Assembly: GCA_951804985.1 (NCBI GenBank)
Contig: OX638135.1
Span: 40,061,117-40,125,116 of the forward strand
Direction of reading: 5' to 3'
Length of the DNA: 64,000 bases
Origin: Dryomyza anilis
Lineage: Eukaryota > Arthropoda > Insecta > Diptera > Dryomyzidae
Shown here: one piece after another, positions 39,175 to 52,139 of the stretch
Numbering within the stretch: the first letter of the stretch is position 1
How the letters are laid out: every line of letters begins with the position of its first letter
The notes under the pieces: generated by a model
Database searches by the model: none
What the model was told of the DNA's origin: nothing
The model's input: the letters and a program-made list of their open reading frames with translations, nothing else
Program-made: the position numbers and the translations under genes

Positions 39175-41546
39175 TAATTTCTAGACTTTTCAAATAAAAG
39201 TAATAAGACAAAGTAATAAAACATACTACACCAATTCCAAATATAGTCACATGAGCGCACATTCACACTGCTTGTATCGAGGCAAGAAACCCGTTTTTCT
39301 AAGCAAAACCCACCGTTTTTATACATTTTTAAAATTTGTATACATGATTTGACCACAACAACAAATAATGTAAGAATATCACATTAATATAATAATGTAC
39401 CTTATTATACTTGACCATGATCTGGTCATAAATATGTAATTTTTTACCCTTCTGCACAAATTGGGTCAAAATAACCAATTTTTCTGGAAAACAACGATTT
39501 TAGGTATTTAACTGAGTGTAAAAAATATATATTTTTTTTGTTATTTTATAAATTAATTTTTCTTTAAAATAATTGAAGAAAACAATTTAATAAAAAAACA
39601 TATGGTTTTAAATCGAATTTTATTTGCATTTACATTTAACTAGGAACTTACTCTATCAATTAAAAAATTAAGGACAACAAAATTATTCAGAGAAAACTAA
39701 CCCAATCTCCTAAGTAGCACAATCTGCTATATAAATGTGGTGTAAAGCTTTTCACGACATTCTTATCCAGTAATTTTTAATGTATTAAAGCTCTTAAAGT
39801 ACTTATACGGCTTTTATATAGTTCAAATGGCATATAAGCCTTTACAGCATATGTCTATATAAAAGCTATGTAGATGTCTCGATTAATATTGTGCAATTCA
39901 TTTTGAATTATGATAGTCAAACGTATGCCCTCCGGACCCACTCGTTGCAGCGATATTCGCTGCAATGAGTTTTGGTGTGCAAAATAGTCACTCGTTACGT
40001 CTATCTAAAACCGAGCGCACGATCGACTCACCCTTCTCCGAGACATAAATATTAAAAGTTTAAATTAAACATTATAAACCCGTCATCGCGACAACAATAA
40101 TAACAACCCGTCAACGCGACAACTCGGTCCCCGCGACAACTCGGTCCCCGCGACATTTAATAATACAAATGAACCCAAATTTAATATATTCAACAATCAA
40201 CATAATCACAAGAACAACAGGTAGGAAATCTACAGAAGGAGGTTTCAAAGTGTTTAAATGTCATACGGAAAAATGGCGGACCAATTTTTCTTGGGTTCTC
40301 CAAATACAAGTAGCATATAAGGATTAATCGAGATAAGGACATTTTTTAATATATTTTTTTTCATATATATATACTACTTGTGGAAATATTTTAAAATCGA
40401 AATATCTTAATTAGTTACAAATAGTTACAGATAAATTTAGTACTGACATGTAGGTAAAGGATGTTACTAATCAGTACATAAGTATTTGGTTGATCCGAGA
40501 TGATCCAAACAAGTTCTATTTAATTGAAAATACACAATTTAAAAAAAATAAACTTAAAAATTAAGAGATAAGTATAACTACCCATATCTACCTCAATAAA
40601 TAGAACTAGAACTAGAAAATAGAACTTGAATTGTTTGCATTAATGTTCTTAATATAACTACTAAAAATTATTAGATTCCAATAAAAAATGGCGATACTAC
40701 AGTCCAACGCACTAACCACTGAGCTACCGCGGCTATGTGGTGATGTTTAAAATAAAATATCAATATTTAATATATATTATTTTAAACATTTCAGATATGT
40801 CCACATCTTTGAAACCACACCATCGGGAAAGATGATTTTTAGCTAATAACTTAAAATTGTGTTGTTTCATCATACCATACATGTTGGTGTTAAATAAATT
40901 CGGAATGTAGTTAAAATAAATGAAGATATAGTAATGTATCTTTATATTTCTTCATATTGAAGCTTCTATTTGAAACGCTAAGACGTAGCTTATCAGAAAG
41001 ATATGATAGAGTTTTGGATTATAACAACTTTTGCAGAAATATGCAGTTTCTTATATCCAGATAGTTTATAATGCTACAAACTAAAATGCCCTTACTTACA
41101 TCTCCGACATGTGAAAAACATAAAGGGAAAAACGTATAGCGTCACATTATTAAAATCTCCTCTTAGGAGGTTAGGAGAAAAAGCATTTAATAAAGTTTGG
41201 TTGTATGGGACTCCTCTTTGTCCAATCTATCCGTAGTGGCTATATGAACGAATCCTAATTATTAAAATACAATTCCCATTGGTGGTGCACTTAATGCATT
41301 CTCATACAAAACACAAATTTCGATTTTTCCGATTTTCCGGTTTTTCCTTGGGAGTTTTCCGAATTCCCAGTATTGAGACGAAGAAAACAAAAAAAAACAA
41401 TCAAATAAGTCGATCTGTTCTCATGTTTTTGCGAAACTACTGCACGGCAATTCATTTTTATATACATAGATATGTATATAAACTTCATTATGTTTTTACG
41501 TAAAAATAAAAAAAATATTTTTATTGCGTTTTTTGGCTTGTTTGTG
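39175..41546. other. Interior of element B, non-coding
   Basis: AT-rich with no convincing gene. Notable only for a short doublet of ACAACTCGGTCCCCGCG (40119-40155) and a tRNA-like block at 40690. Confidence 0.5.
40690..40740 (-). other. tRNA-like fragment (A-box half)
   Basis: The minus strand reads GCCGCGGTAGCTCAGTGG then TTAGTGCGTTGGACTGTAG. TAGCTCAGTGG fits the pol III A-box/D-arm of a tRNA. No T-arm follows, so it is a pseudogene piece or a SINE head. Confidence 0.5.
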
Positions 41547-41974
41547 GAACTGGAATCGTTATTTAATTTTTTATAGAACCGGAACCGGGAATAAAACCGA
41601 AATAAAAAATAATTTAAGAACGGGAAGTGGAACCGCAGAGAATAGAATTTCGGTTCCTAGCCCTGATTTAAAGCAACAAAACAAAAATTGTTAATATATA
41701 AAATCAAATAATTAAAAATATATATATCATCAAAAACAAAAATAAAAAAGAGAAACTAAAAATAATTATGTATTATAGATATATTTAAAATATATAAATT
41801 AAAACTGAAAATGAAATTCAAAGATTTAAATATAATAAAAAATCAAATCGATTTTTTGTACAAATATAATTGTATATATTGTATATAAAAAAACAAAAAT
41901 AATAAAAGTAAAAACATAAAAAAAACTGAAAATAAGCATCAAAATACAAAAATTATTAAACTTAGAGTAGAAAC

Positions 41975-43341
41975 CAGGGACCGTAAATAACGGTTATTCT
42001 TATTATTTTTAATGAAAAAAAATTAACGTGTTATAAAATAGGTACGCAAGTTTTGAGAATGCAGAATCAATAATTTTCGCATGCAGAATGGAAATTTGCA
42101 GTGATTTTTATTTTTTGATTTTTACGGAAAAAAATCAAAAAATAACGATTATTTTCAATTTTTATGTTTGCTTGCTCAGAAATAAAAATCGAATTTCAAT
42201 TTTTACTTCAAAACATCAAAAATAAAAATTAAAATTTAATTTTTATTTTTTTGCTCAAGAATAACGATTATTTTTTGATATATACTTTTTTTACTCAAAA
42301 ATAGAAATTTGGGTGCGGGACTCTAAAACTAATTTGGGTGATGTTAGTGAACAGTTTTGATGGCTCACGTGTGATAGTGGTCAGCGTTACTAATAAGAAT
42401 TTGGCCGAGCTGTGTGTGTTATATTTGTACGCAAAGTGGTTAATGCCGTTAATTCATGGTTAATGGTTAATGTAGTTTAAATCCGAAAGACGGGGTAAGA
42501 GCTTATGTTAGTAATGCTTTAATCTCGAAGGTTAGCCAAGAAGTAGCGATGTAATAATAATTTTTTTTTTTGATGTTGACAGTCGCTGGGATCGAATCGG
42601 GGACTTTTCAGCTCATGGTCCAACGCACAAACCAATCAGAAACCAAAACAGATTCACCCAAAAAATTTCCAATGACGCACTCGGGTGCTTTTGTAATCCC
42701 ACTGGAACAGATTCACCCAAAAATATAGTACAATGACACACCTGGATGAGTATATACCCTTGCATATAATAATAATAGTTTGGCACTACAGTCCTATAAG
42801 AACGTAGGCCGAGCTATCTGACTACAATACCGTATAGATAAATCACCGATGAAAGTCTAATGAACTTGGCTACTCAGGGTTGGCCGAGTCTTAGACGAAG
42901 ACTTATGAACCATGTCTTGGAAGCTCAAGGTTGGTCGAGTCTTGGGCGAAGACTAATTCAACGAAATTTGTTTTCAAGTTTTACCTATTTCTGGCCCATA
43001 TTAATGTTAATACGGACCACAATCTAATGTGGACCATCGAAGGTGTTCACTAACATGACCCAAACTTGTATTTGAGTCTATCGTTTTCATCGTCAGAACA
43101 TCATCTTTGCTGCGCAACAAATTACGTACAACGCTACGCACCCAAATTTTTATTTTTGAGTAAAAAAAAGTATAAATCAAAAATAATCGTTATTCTTGAG
43201 AAAAAAACATTAAAAATTAATTTTTAATTTTTATTTTTGAATTTGAAATAATCGTTATTACTAACCAAAAAAAAGTTATGTTCATAAATAATTTTTAATT
43301 TTGATTTTTTTGTATATTACTCGTAACTATTACAGTCCCTG
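41975..43341. mobile_element. hAT-like element D
   Basis: Ends CAGGGACCGTAAATAACGG and, reversed, CAGGGACTGTAATAGTTACG are flanked by perfect 8-bp duplications GTAGAAAC (41967-41974, 43342-43349). Subterminal repeats are of the AAAATAACGATTATTTT type on both sides. Inside are a tRNA-like fragment and two degenerate copies of the 60-bp motif of element C (42645-42745). No ORF. It inserted 300 bp outside element B. Confidence 0.85.
42582..42646 (-). other. tRNA-like fragment with a B box
   Basis: The minus strand has GGTTTGTGCGTTGGACCATG followed by CCCCGATTCGATCCCAGCGA. GATTCGATCCC is a good B-box/T-arm match, and the first half resembles the fragment at 40690. It is likely a degenerate tRNA or SINE relic carried in element D. 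Confidence 0.5.
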
Positions 43342-43384
43342 GTAGAAACTAAAATATACAAAAGACATAAATTAAATTGAAAAA

Positions 43385-44015
43385 CGAGTTGTGAAAGTTA
43401 GGTCACATGGGTAAGTTCGGTCACATGGGGCGGATTTTTATAGTCGGTCGGGCCCGACTATGGAATACCCTACACCTTTGGTGGGGATATTAACCCTCAG
43501 AATATTATTCGTATATCAGAAATTTACGTCTTATATCCCCATAATTTAAAAAATTTACATAAAGTTGAAAAAAAAAATTGAAAAATATAATTGGGCGGAC
43601 CACGCCTATATTTAAAATTTTAAAAGGCTAACATTTCATAGATTTGATATTAATAATTTACGGATCATATTTCCACTATGAAAACCCGGGAAATAATGAT
43701 AAAAAAGTGGGCGGATCACGCCCATTTTTGGACCACATATTTTTTTTCAAACTCAGTTCCTAATTTTGGCTAAAATATATTGAGACGAAATTTCATCGCA
43801 TTCTGATCAGTATTTCTCAAGTTATTCTGTATTCGGACAGCAAGACAGCAAGACGGACAGACAGACAGACAGACAGACGGACATGGCTAAACGGACTCTG
43901 GTAGTGATGCTGATCAAGAATATATATACTTTTCCATACCGGACAGGCCTCCTAAGGGGCGTTACAATATATGCACAAAGTTAATATACCCTGTACCTCA
44001 TAGGTGTAGGGTATA
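43385..44015 (+). mobile_element. Mini-me-like GTCY element, copy 4, divergent subfamily
   Basis: The arrangement is the same, but the hairpin reads ATAGTCGGTCGGGCCCGACT, the body has GGGCGGACCACGCC, and the end is TAGGTGTAGGGTATAAT. The (GACA)n tract is at 43855-43882 and the core TGATCAAGAATATATATAC is conserved. Confidence 0.8.
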
Positions 44016-44018
44016 ATA

Positions 44019-44714
44019 AAAACCAGTTGGGAAGGTTAGATCACATGGGAAATTTTAAAGTAGGTGTTATTAATATAGTTAGGATTATCAAAATTATAGT
44101 CGGTCTAAGCCGACTATAAATACCCTACACATATGTGTCGTTACCATTTAAATTGGTATATAGATCACCAGGGTATACGAATCCTGAAAATAATTACAAA
44201 CTCTCCATCGCTGAAGAATTTCCAATCATTTGATACCCATATTTACAAATGGGTAGGTGTACCGAATTTCGATTTTTTTTTTGGGAACCACAACTCGTTT
44301 CGCAGGAAAACATCATTTTCATGTATTTCAGCATGATGTCAATATTTATTTGACCAAAAAAGTTTACCTATGCACGTATACAGTAAAATTGATCTGTAGA
44401 TGTAAATTTTACATGAGGTATTTGAACATAAGTGGTCGGTTCTCAGGTCACAATAGCTCGATCATGCCAAATTTCTTGTTCAGACAGATTAGATATATAA
44501 GTATTCTAATTCTAAAGCTCTTCTACTTTTTCCGTAATCTTGATTTCAACAGACAGACAGACAGACGGACAGACGGACATCGCTAAATCGACTCAGGAGG
44601 TCATGCTGAATAGAAGAATATATATATTTTTCCATACCGGAGATGCTTTCTTCAGGGTGTTACAAACGGCGTACCAAACTGAATAAACGCTTTCACTCTT
44701 AGTGTAGGGTATAA
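44019..44714 (+). mobile_element. Mini-me-like GTCY element, copy 5
   Basis: Begins 4 bp after copy 4 ends. It has all the marks of the main subfamily, from AAAACCAGTTGGGAAGG to GTGTAGGGTATAAT. Two copies head-to-tail suggest insertion next to or at the end of an existing copy. Confidence 0.85.
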
Positions 44715-45562
44715 TGAGTGTAGAAAATGAAAAATTATAAGTAGAAATAAAAATTAACAAAAATAAAAATTGTAAATTAAAAAAAAAGACTAAACAAAAA
44801 CCTTAGAAATTCGAAATTGATATTAATTTAAATGACAAACTGAAATTTAATAAGAAAAGATTTTAAACGTGAAAATTAATATCATAAATCACATGTGAAA
44901 AATAAAAAGTTGAAATTATAAAACCGAATTTTTAATTTCACAATAAATAAACACGAAATTAAAATATAATAAAAAAATAAAATAAAAAAACTCAAAATCA
45001 AAAAATTAATTATGAAATTATGAAATTTCAATTTTATAAAAAATTAAATTAATGTGTAAAAAAAAATTAAATATTAATATCAATTTTTTTAAAATAAAAT
45101 AATATTATAGAAAGAAAAAAATATATCATATTTATTCGGTATATTTATGGTTTATGGAATTCAGCAGACTAAATATTACTTTCTTTATGAGACAAATCCA
45201 ATATATTAATATTATGATTTTTCATGATGGTTGTAGTATGATGGTTCAATAATTGTTGAAAGGGTTTCTATTTTGCCAAATACATGTCATTAATTTAACT
45301 ATGTAATTTTTATAACATATGAAAAAAAATCGATGCATTGAATGTTATAACTTAATTTGTATGCAATTTAATCATTATATATGAAAGCTCAATGTGTTAA
45401 TAGCAACATTATTCTCACATAACAACATGTCACACCAAATACAAATAAATATATTTCAATTACTTAAATAATTTCAATTAATATTAGTTCCATAATATAA
45501 ATTTTCGATATTGTAGTTGACATATTAAGAAAATCAGAAGAAAATTTAGTAAAAATAATATA
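44715..45562. other. AT-rich non-coding stretch
   Basis: No gene or repeat boundary recognised. Confidence 0.5.
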
Positions 45563-45782
45563 CACCCAGAAAAAAATACTATATAAATAATAGTTTTATA
45601 CTATTAAAAATAGTCAATAGGATAAATAATCATTTTAATCGGAAAATACGATAAAATACTAGAAAATACCATGACATTGCCATTGAGTTTATATGAAAAG
45701 ATTTATGTTTTGTATACTATTAAATCAATAATTGTCCTATTGACCAATTTTAATGGGATTTGGGGGAATTTTGTTCTGGGTG
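45563..45782. mobile_element. 220-bp MITE with CACCCAGAA ends
   Basis: CACCCAGAA and TTCTGGGTG are inverted at the two ends and TA lies on both sides (45561-45562, 45783-45784). Internally it is AT-rich with repeated ATAATAGT/ACTATT-type motifs. Confidence 0.7.
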
Positions 45783-45875
45783 TAGGATTTGGATACAGGT
45801 TTTTTTCTTTATGATATATATATATATACAAAATAAATATAAATTCTAGCAATAACGAATAGTATGGAAAATATA

Positions 45876-46400
45876 TGGAATTAAAACATTTATTTTTAAA
45901 AATGCTCAATATTTATACTTTATTGTATAGACATTTTTATATATTTAAGATTTCTTTTAATAAGTTTTTTAATTATTTTGATATATGGGCCATTCCGCAC
46001 CAAATCGAACAGCGGTTGGAACTCACCTTCTTCGATTTCAATGAAATTTATGCAGCTGATAAAGCTTATTGGGATATGCATTGACCATTTTTATTTGTTT
46101 CGACCTCTACTTCCAGATATACAGTGCTTCAAAGTTACAAAAAATTGGCCAAAAATCACTTTTGTATGGTTGTTTATATTTCAATATCTCTTAAAGTAGA
46201 AAAAAATAAAAAAAAATGGTCAATGCATATCTCAATAAGCTTTATCAGCTGCCTCAATTTCATTGAAATCGAAAAGATAAAATCTAAAAATTTACTTTTT
46301 TTGTCGATTTGGTGTGGAATGGCCCATACATAATTTATATATTTATGATATTTTAGCTGTGCATTATTTTAAAAGTATTTTTAAAATTTCTGAATAAATG
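45876..46400 (+). pseudogene. Second Polinton protease C-terminal fragment
   Basis: 45905-45985 and 46328-46400 are similar, in reverse, to 12840-12990, the end of the protease remnant. Shared blocks are TTTTTATATATTTAAGA, TTAATTATTTTGATATA and GATATTTTAGCTGTGCATTA. The reading frame includes ISFNKFFNYFDI, matching ISFKKFF and the frame-shifted continuation in the left copy. A 341-bp TA element sits within it. No active-site region remains. Confidence 0.6.
45986..46326. mobile_element. TA-flanked palindromic MITE, 341 bp
   Basis: TGGGCCATTCCGCACCAAAT and the inverse end are flanked by TA (45984-45985, 46327-46328). It is a short relative of the 35994-37163 element. Removing it restores the TGATATATAATTT sequence of the Polinton protease copy. 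Confidence 0.85.
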
Positions 46401-46460
46401 AAACAATTTGAAAAAAAAATTTGATCTTTTTATCTCTAGCTCAATCATTAAAACTTATAT

Positions 46461-46621
46461 TAGCTGTGTTTTTTTCATAATTTAAATTTGAGCCGGAACA
46501 AATTTTATACGTAAAACAAAAACAATTTAAGACAGATAAATCTATATAGCTCAAATTTGTTTTTGTTTTTCGTACAAAATTTGTTTCAGCTTTAATTTAA
46601 ATTATGAAAAAAACACAGCTA
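46461..46621. mobile_element. 160-bp palindromic MITE
   Basis: TAGCTGTGTTTTTTTCATAA at one end and its inverse at the other, extending about 55 bp into each arm. It lies in a stretch with no counterpart in the left Polinton copy, so it is probably an insertion. Confidence 0.75.
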
Positions 46622-46635
46622 TTGTTTAAAAATAA

Positions 46636-47100
46636 AATGATTCCAATGGAACCTTATAGCTCCATGCGAATTACGTATATTATTATAATCGAATCTTATG
46701 GGTCCATTCATTCAAATAACCAAGTGAAACGACTTAAAAGTAATAACAATCCAATATTTTATCCAAGGTTAATTTTACTTTAATAGAGTACAATCAACCT
46801 TGAAATAAATTAGTGTCAATGCATTAATATAGAAGTGGATTTACCTGTTTACAACAAAAAAATTATACACCAAAAACATATACATCTAATAATAACATTC
46901 ATTCATATAGCGAAGTTTTAAATTACAATCATCGTTCCTCAACAAAGATTCAAATTGAACCCTTCTTCCTCAACTCTCTTGATGATCATGCAAAATAAAA
47001 CAATCAAGTATAACTATAGTATACATTATAACTATGTTAACTGAAATTTAATTGCAACTATAATATTTTACAACAACAACAACATTAATACATTTGTAAA
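46636..47100 (-). repeat. Spacer of the Polinton remnant, right copy
   Basis: The inverse of 11890-12270 in the same order of blocks. See the left copy for shared blocks. With the protease fragments it makes two inverted arms about 34 kb apart. Confidence 0.7.
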
Positions 47101-47209
47101 TATTCTCATTCACAAAAAATGCTAACTCCGATATAGTTATCCCAACATTATTTACATTATTTCCCTACATAGCATGCATATAATATATATGTATGTATCA
47201 ACATTAAGA

Positions 47210-48150
47210 AAATGTGTTAAAAGGTAATCCCAATTGCTCCATGCCATTATAACGTGTATAGTAATCATATAATACACCTATGTTAAAAAATACTTCCTAT
47301 AACCAATACTTCCCTAAAAAATATTCTGTTAAAATATGATCCCCATTGAAAAAACAAAACAACTATTCTGTTAAAATATGATCTTCATTGAAAAACAATA
47401 ACAATTATTTTGTTAAAAATGCTATTGAACTACACTAACAACAACTCTGTTAAAAAATGATCCATATTGAAAACAATAACAACACCTCTGTTAAAAATTC
47501 ATTCACACTAACAACAATGCGCTCCATAGAGCCCAGTGGGGCCAAAACCGGCGCAAATATACTACTCACCCATGTTAAAATATATTCCCTATGAAAATAA
47601 TTAGAACGCTTTTGGCAAAATATAATCCACCCATGTTAAAAAAATACTTCCTATGAAAACAATTAGAAAGCTTTTGATAAAATATGATCCACCCATGTTA
47701 AAAAATACTCTCTATGAAAACAATTAAAACGCTTTTGATAAAATCCCAACTGAAATACACTAACAACTACTCTGTTTAAAACTGATCCCTATTGAAAACA
47801 ATAACAACACCTCTGTTAAAAATTAATTCACACTAACAACAATGTGCTCCTTTAAGCCTAGTGGGGCCAGAACCGGCGAATCCCTACTACTCACCAATGT
47901 TAAAATATATTCCCTATGAAAAGGGTTCTTATCGCTTTTGACAAATTATAATCCACCCATGTTAAAAAAATACTCCCTATGAAAACAATTAGAACGCTTT
48001 TGATAAAATATGATCCACCCATGTTAAAAAAATACTCTCTATAAAAACAATTAAAACGCTAAAATATGATCCCAACAGAAATACACTAACAACTACTCTA
48101 TTAAAAAATGATTCCTATTGAACACAATAACGACTTCCTTGGGTGATGCA
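47210..48150 (+). repeat. Complex tandem array with a higher-order period of about 325 bp
   Basis: Short units of 59-62 bp containing CCACCCATGTTAAAAAAATA, CTATGAAAACAATTAGAACG and CTTTTGATAAAATATGAT alternate with a block carrying ACACTAACAACAA and CAGTGGGGCCA-AACCGGCG. The combined block recurs near 47430, 47755 and 48080. Confidence 0.85.
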
Positions 48151-48155
48151 AAAAA

Positions 48156-48850
48156 AAAACAGTTGGGAAGGTTAGATCACATGGGAAAGTTTAAAGTAGG
48201 TGTTATTATGATAGTTAGGATTATCAAAATTATAGTCGGTCTAAGCCGACTATAAATACCCTACACATATGTGTGGTTACCATTCGAATTGGTATATACG
48301 TCACCAGGGTATACGAATCCTGAAAATAACTACAAACTCTCCATCGCTGAAGAATTTCCATTCATTTGATACCCATATTTACAAATGGGTAGGTGTACCG
48401 AATTTCGATTTCTTTTTGGGAACCACAACTCGTTTCGCAGGAAAACACCATTTTCATGTATTTCAGCATGATGTCAATATATATTTGACCAAAAAAGCTT
48501 ACCTAAGCACGTATACAGTAAAATTGATCTGTAGATGTAAATTTTATATGAGGTATTTGAACATAAGTGGTCGGTTCTCAGGTCACAATAGCTCGATCAA
48601 TTTCTTGTTCAGACAGACTAGATATATAAGTAATCTAATTCTAAAGTTTCATTGCTCTAGCTCTTCTACTTTTTCCGTAATCGTGATTTCAACAGACAGA
48701 CAGAAGGACAGACGGACATCGCTAAATCGACTCAGGAGGTTATGCTGATCAAGAATATATATACTTTACCATACCGGAGATGTTTCCTTCTGGGTGTTAC
48801 AAACGGCGTACCAAACTGAATATACCCTTTCACTCTTAGTATAGGGTTTA
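48156..48850 (+). mobile_element. Mini-me-like GTCY element, copy 6
   Basis: Complete, from AAAACAGTTGGGAAGG to AGTATAGGGTTTA. It encloses a 159-codon ORF (48269-48748) whose counterpart is partly open in copies 2 and 5. The short GACAGACAGAAGGACAGACGG tract is at 48694-48715. Confidence 0.85.
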
Positions 48851-49458
48851 AAAAATCTCTTTTACGCGAGAACTCCGCAATAGGGGAGACAGAAATAAAG
48901 CAAAGTATTTAAAACGGAGATCGTTAAAAAGAAATTATTAAAAAATCGCAAGCAATGGTTTCGTAGAAAATGTTTGATTTAATTAATTTCTGAAATATGC
49001 AAATTTTAGCTGTACTAGTTACAATAAATTTCATAAGTGATCTCTGATCACATAACCTGTTGTGTTGACTGCAATTCCAAAAAAGAGGTCGAACTCTCTC
49101 CTGCACCCCTTTTTATCATTTCATTTTATATTTGCAAAGTATAATGGAGACGACATTTTTTCAATTCAGCTTATGTATAATAATTCCCATTATAGGTGGT
49201 TAGCAGAGGAAAGTTCGATTAATTTTAATTTTAATAAAAGTAGTAGGTAGCAAAAGTAACAATTGTGATATATAAAAGAGGAACAAGTACAAATTTTTTA
49301 AATTCATTTTTTTAAATTTTAATTTAGTTGAGGAAGGCGACGACCTCAACATGCTGCACCCCTTGCACTAGTGTAAAATCAAATAGCAACATGCAACCTC
49401 TCCAATGACCGCATAAACGATGTAATTAACGTTTTTCTGGGTGTTCCGCCTGTTTAGA
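48851..49458. other. Sequence left of the plus-strand errantivirus, non-coding
   Basis: No gene recognised. It ends in the CCAT target duplication (49459-49462). Confidence 0.5.
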
Positions 49459-49462
49459 CCAT

Positions 49463-50100
49463 TGTTGTATATCAGAAATACTTTTTCTTTTAGTTTGAAA
49501 AATCTGCACATCGCCAGTAAGCACGATATCATATTCATATTAATCATAATAATGTAACACCAAAAATGCTTACTGTTATGCATGCATTCGTATTTTTCTC
49601 ATACACTTATTTGATACACTTACTCTTATACACATATGATGACAACAACAAATGTATTGGTTGTAATGTGAGCCTCATCAGGTAGCACCTGCATGCGGCG
49701 TACAGGGAACTAAAGCACATAGAAGTTTTTCATACGATCACCCCAATACGAATTGATTATTTCACAATATGATGACACTCATATCTGGTGTTTGTAAATA
49801 TTGGTGCGACCGAGGTGATGAGTAGAGGTTAAGAATATATTTTAAGTTGGATAAGATTTTAACTGCCTTAGAGTGCAGACGTGTTTCTTTTATAAGTTAA
49901 ACAATAATGTTAATATTAAAATAGAACTTTCAATTAAATAAAAGTATGTCTTGGAAGAAAAGACTTGTTTGAATTATTTCGGTTAATAAAAATGGAACTT
50001 CAACGTTGGACATTCTCTGGTAGGACATCATGGGTAATTATAAATGGAACGTTGCGACATTTGGCCTCACGCCTAAGCAACGGACATTTTAATTACAACA
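49463..50100 (+). repeat. 5' LTR, 638 bp
   Basis: TGTTGTATATCAG to TTACAACA. Blocks shared with the other errantivirus LTRs include AATCTGCACATCGCCAGTAA and AATGTAACACCAAAAATGCT. Confidence 0.92.
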
Positions 50101-50102
50101 TT

Positions 50103-50115
50103 TGGCGCAGCCGGT
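50103..50115 (+). promoter_or_regulatory. Primer-binding site, tRNA-Ser type
   Basis: TGGCGCAGCCGGT, two bases after the LTR, is complementary to the 3' end of fly tRNA-Ser. Confidence 0.85.
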
Positions 50116-50940
50116 TTTCGAACCAAACATCAAATCCCAGGGGACAAGATGGACTGGATGGAGATTAGAAGTATATGAAATAAATATATTGGACAAGGGA
50201 AAATATATTTTTTAGGAGTCGTGAGTATTATGAAAAACAGTGAAAGAAAATGTGCGAAAAGAAAATAATTTTTGTGAATTTGTGATATAAAACAAAAGAA
50301 ACATTTGAGAATATTGAAATCATGAAATTAGACATTTGAAAAACAGGCAATTGAACATTTTAAATAAATGATAAAATTTTTAAAAAATTTCATAATATTG
50401 TGAAATTAAATTAACTTTAAATAAAACTGTGAAATTAAAATGTTGAATAATTTAAGAATTTTGATACAGCAATGTTTTCATAGCGTTGTGAAATTAATTA
50501 AATAACAAATTGGAGAATTTTAACAAAATTAAATTACATAGAAAAAATCAGTATTCAGTTATAAAATGATGAGATGTTTTTAGAAAAAAAATAATTGTAT
50601 ATATATCAAAATGAGCTAAATAAAACAGTATTAAATTTAACAGAAAAATTTAATCAACTATTAAGCAATCTACTGTTTAAACAAAAGATATACATAGCTT
50701 TGCAGAAAATAAAATATAGTATACCAATTTTAATTTAATTTTCAATTTTCATCCTTTAACATACAAATATATAACGGGTTTTCATTAATATATTTTTTTT
50801 GTTGTGTTCTAAATAAATATAAATTAATAAACTTGAAAATGTTTCACATTAAATATAAAAATAATAAATGCAATCTATATATATATAAAGAAAGTAATTA
50901 ATGTTTAATTACATAAATCAATAAAAAACCGATAATTAAA
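50116..50940. other. Errantivirus 5' leader, non-coding
   Basis: About 800 bp of AT-rich leader. It lacks the coiled-coil part of gag that follows the leader in the minus-strand relative, so the N-terminal third of gag may be lost here. Confidence 0.55.
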
Positions 50941-51933
50941 ATGGGTACAGAAAATGTATTTAAACGCGTACATTACGTTGTTCCTTACTTTTCTGGGGCA
51001 GAATCTCCATTACTAGAAATGAATTATATAAATTTATTGAAGGCTGTGAAACAGCAAAGCTTAAAATTAAAGAATCAGATTATGAGGAATTTATTAAATG
51101 CGTTAGGTTACATTTGCAGGGAGATGCTTATAAATTGGTGAGGATAAAACATTTTCAAAAAATAGAAGAATTATACGAGTTGCTAAAAAATACATACTTA
51201 AATGATATTTCTTTAGATACAGTACTAGAAAAGATTAAAAAAGTTTTTCAAAATAGTAAAGAGAGTTTGAGAGCGTTTGGAAGACGATTAGACGAATTGC
51301 AATCCATGGCATTAGAAATTGCAAGAAAAAATACCGTAAAAAGATAGGTAATGATGACGTATTCAGATTGGAATTAGAGAAGTCAGTATTGATCTCTTTT
51401 AAAGTAGGTGTGGAGGATCCAACAACAAAAGTTGTATTATTAAGTAGTAAGTCAGACACATTAGATGCATTATTGGAAGAAGCATTAAATGTTGAAGCTA
51501 TTATGCAACAAAGACCAAAGTTAAATGAATACGATTGTAATGTTGAAGCAGAACATAATTCAGAAATAATTAAGCAAAGAGAAAATCCAGAAAAGAATGA
51601 TAAATTAACCTATGTAAGGAATGTTCCGACATGTTCATTCTGTATGAAATTAGGACATACTAGGGACGATTGTATTAGTAGGAAAAATTAGCCTTTCTGC
51701 TACGAATGTGGAACTTATGGCCATGAAGCTAATTGGAAATGTGCCAATACTAATTTGAAAAATTCTAAAATACAGTTATGTAATAATGATATTAAAAATA
51801 ATAATCGCAAAGAAAATAAAACAAGTAATATGAAATGCTTATGGTGTGATAGACAAGGGCATAAAATAGATAAGTGTTATGCGAAAACAAAATTTGAATC
51901 AGTCACAAATAATAATCATAATCAGGGAAACTA
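50941..51933 (+). pseudogene. gag: Errantivirus gag, shortened and frame-broken
   Basis: Frames 50941-51141, 51114-51347 and 51368-51691 cover a capsid-like helical region (VGVEDPTTKVVLLSSKSDTL matches the sister element's VGVKDPTIKVLLLSSKAENL). Three knuckles follow: CSFCMKLGHTRDDC, then after a TAG CYECGTYGHEANWKC, then CLWCDRQGHKIDKCY. There are at least two frameshifts and one stop. It lacks the long N-terminal coiled coil of the sister gag. Confidence 0.8.
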
Positions 51934-52139
51934 AGAGGGGCTCAGTCAAGGCCAATAAACTGGGGACCCCAAAAGAAAAGTAATATAGGGCCAAATGAGT
52001 TAGGAATTGTAGATCAGACGTCGAAAGAGACTGTGGTCAAATTTACTACCCCATTAAACTTTCAAAAACTGAAGGTAAACAATGAATTAAAATATGAATT
52101 AAATGCAAAAGAAAATTGCATAATACACAATTGATTTGG

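Noticed and set aside
40690..40740. Functional tRNA gene
   Set aside because: Only the D-arm half is present; there is no T-arm, acceptor pairing or terminator.
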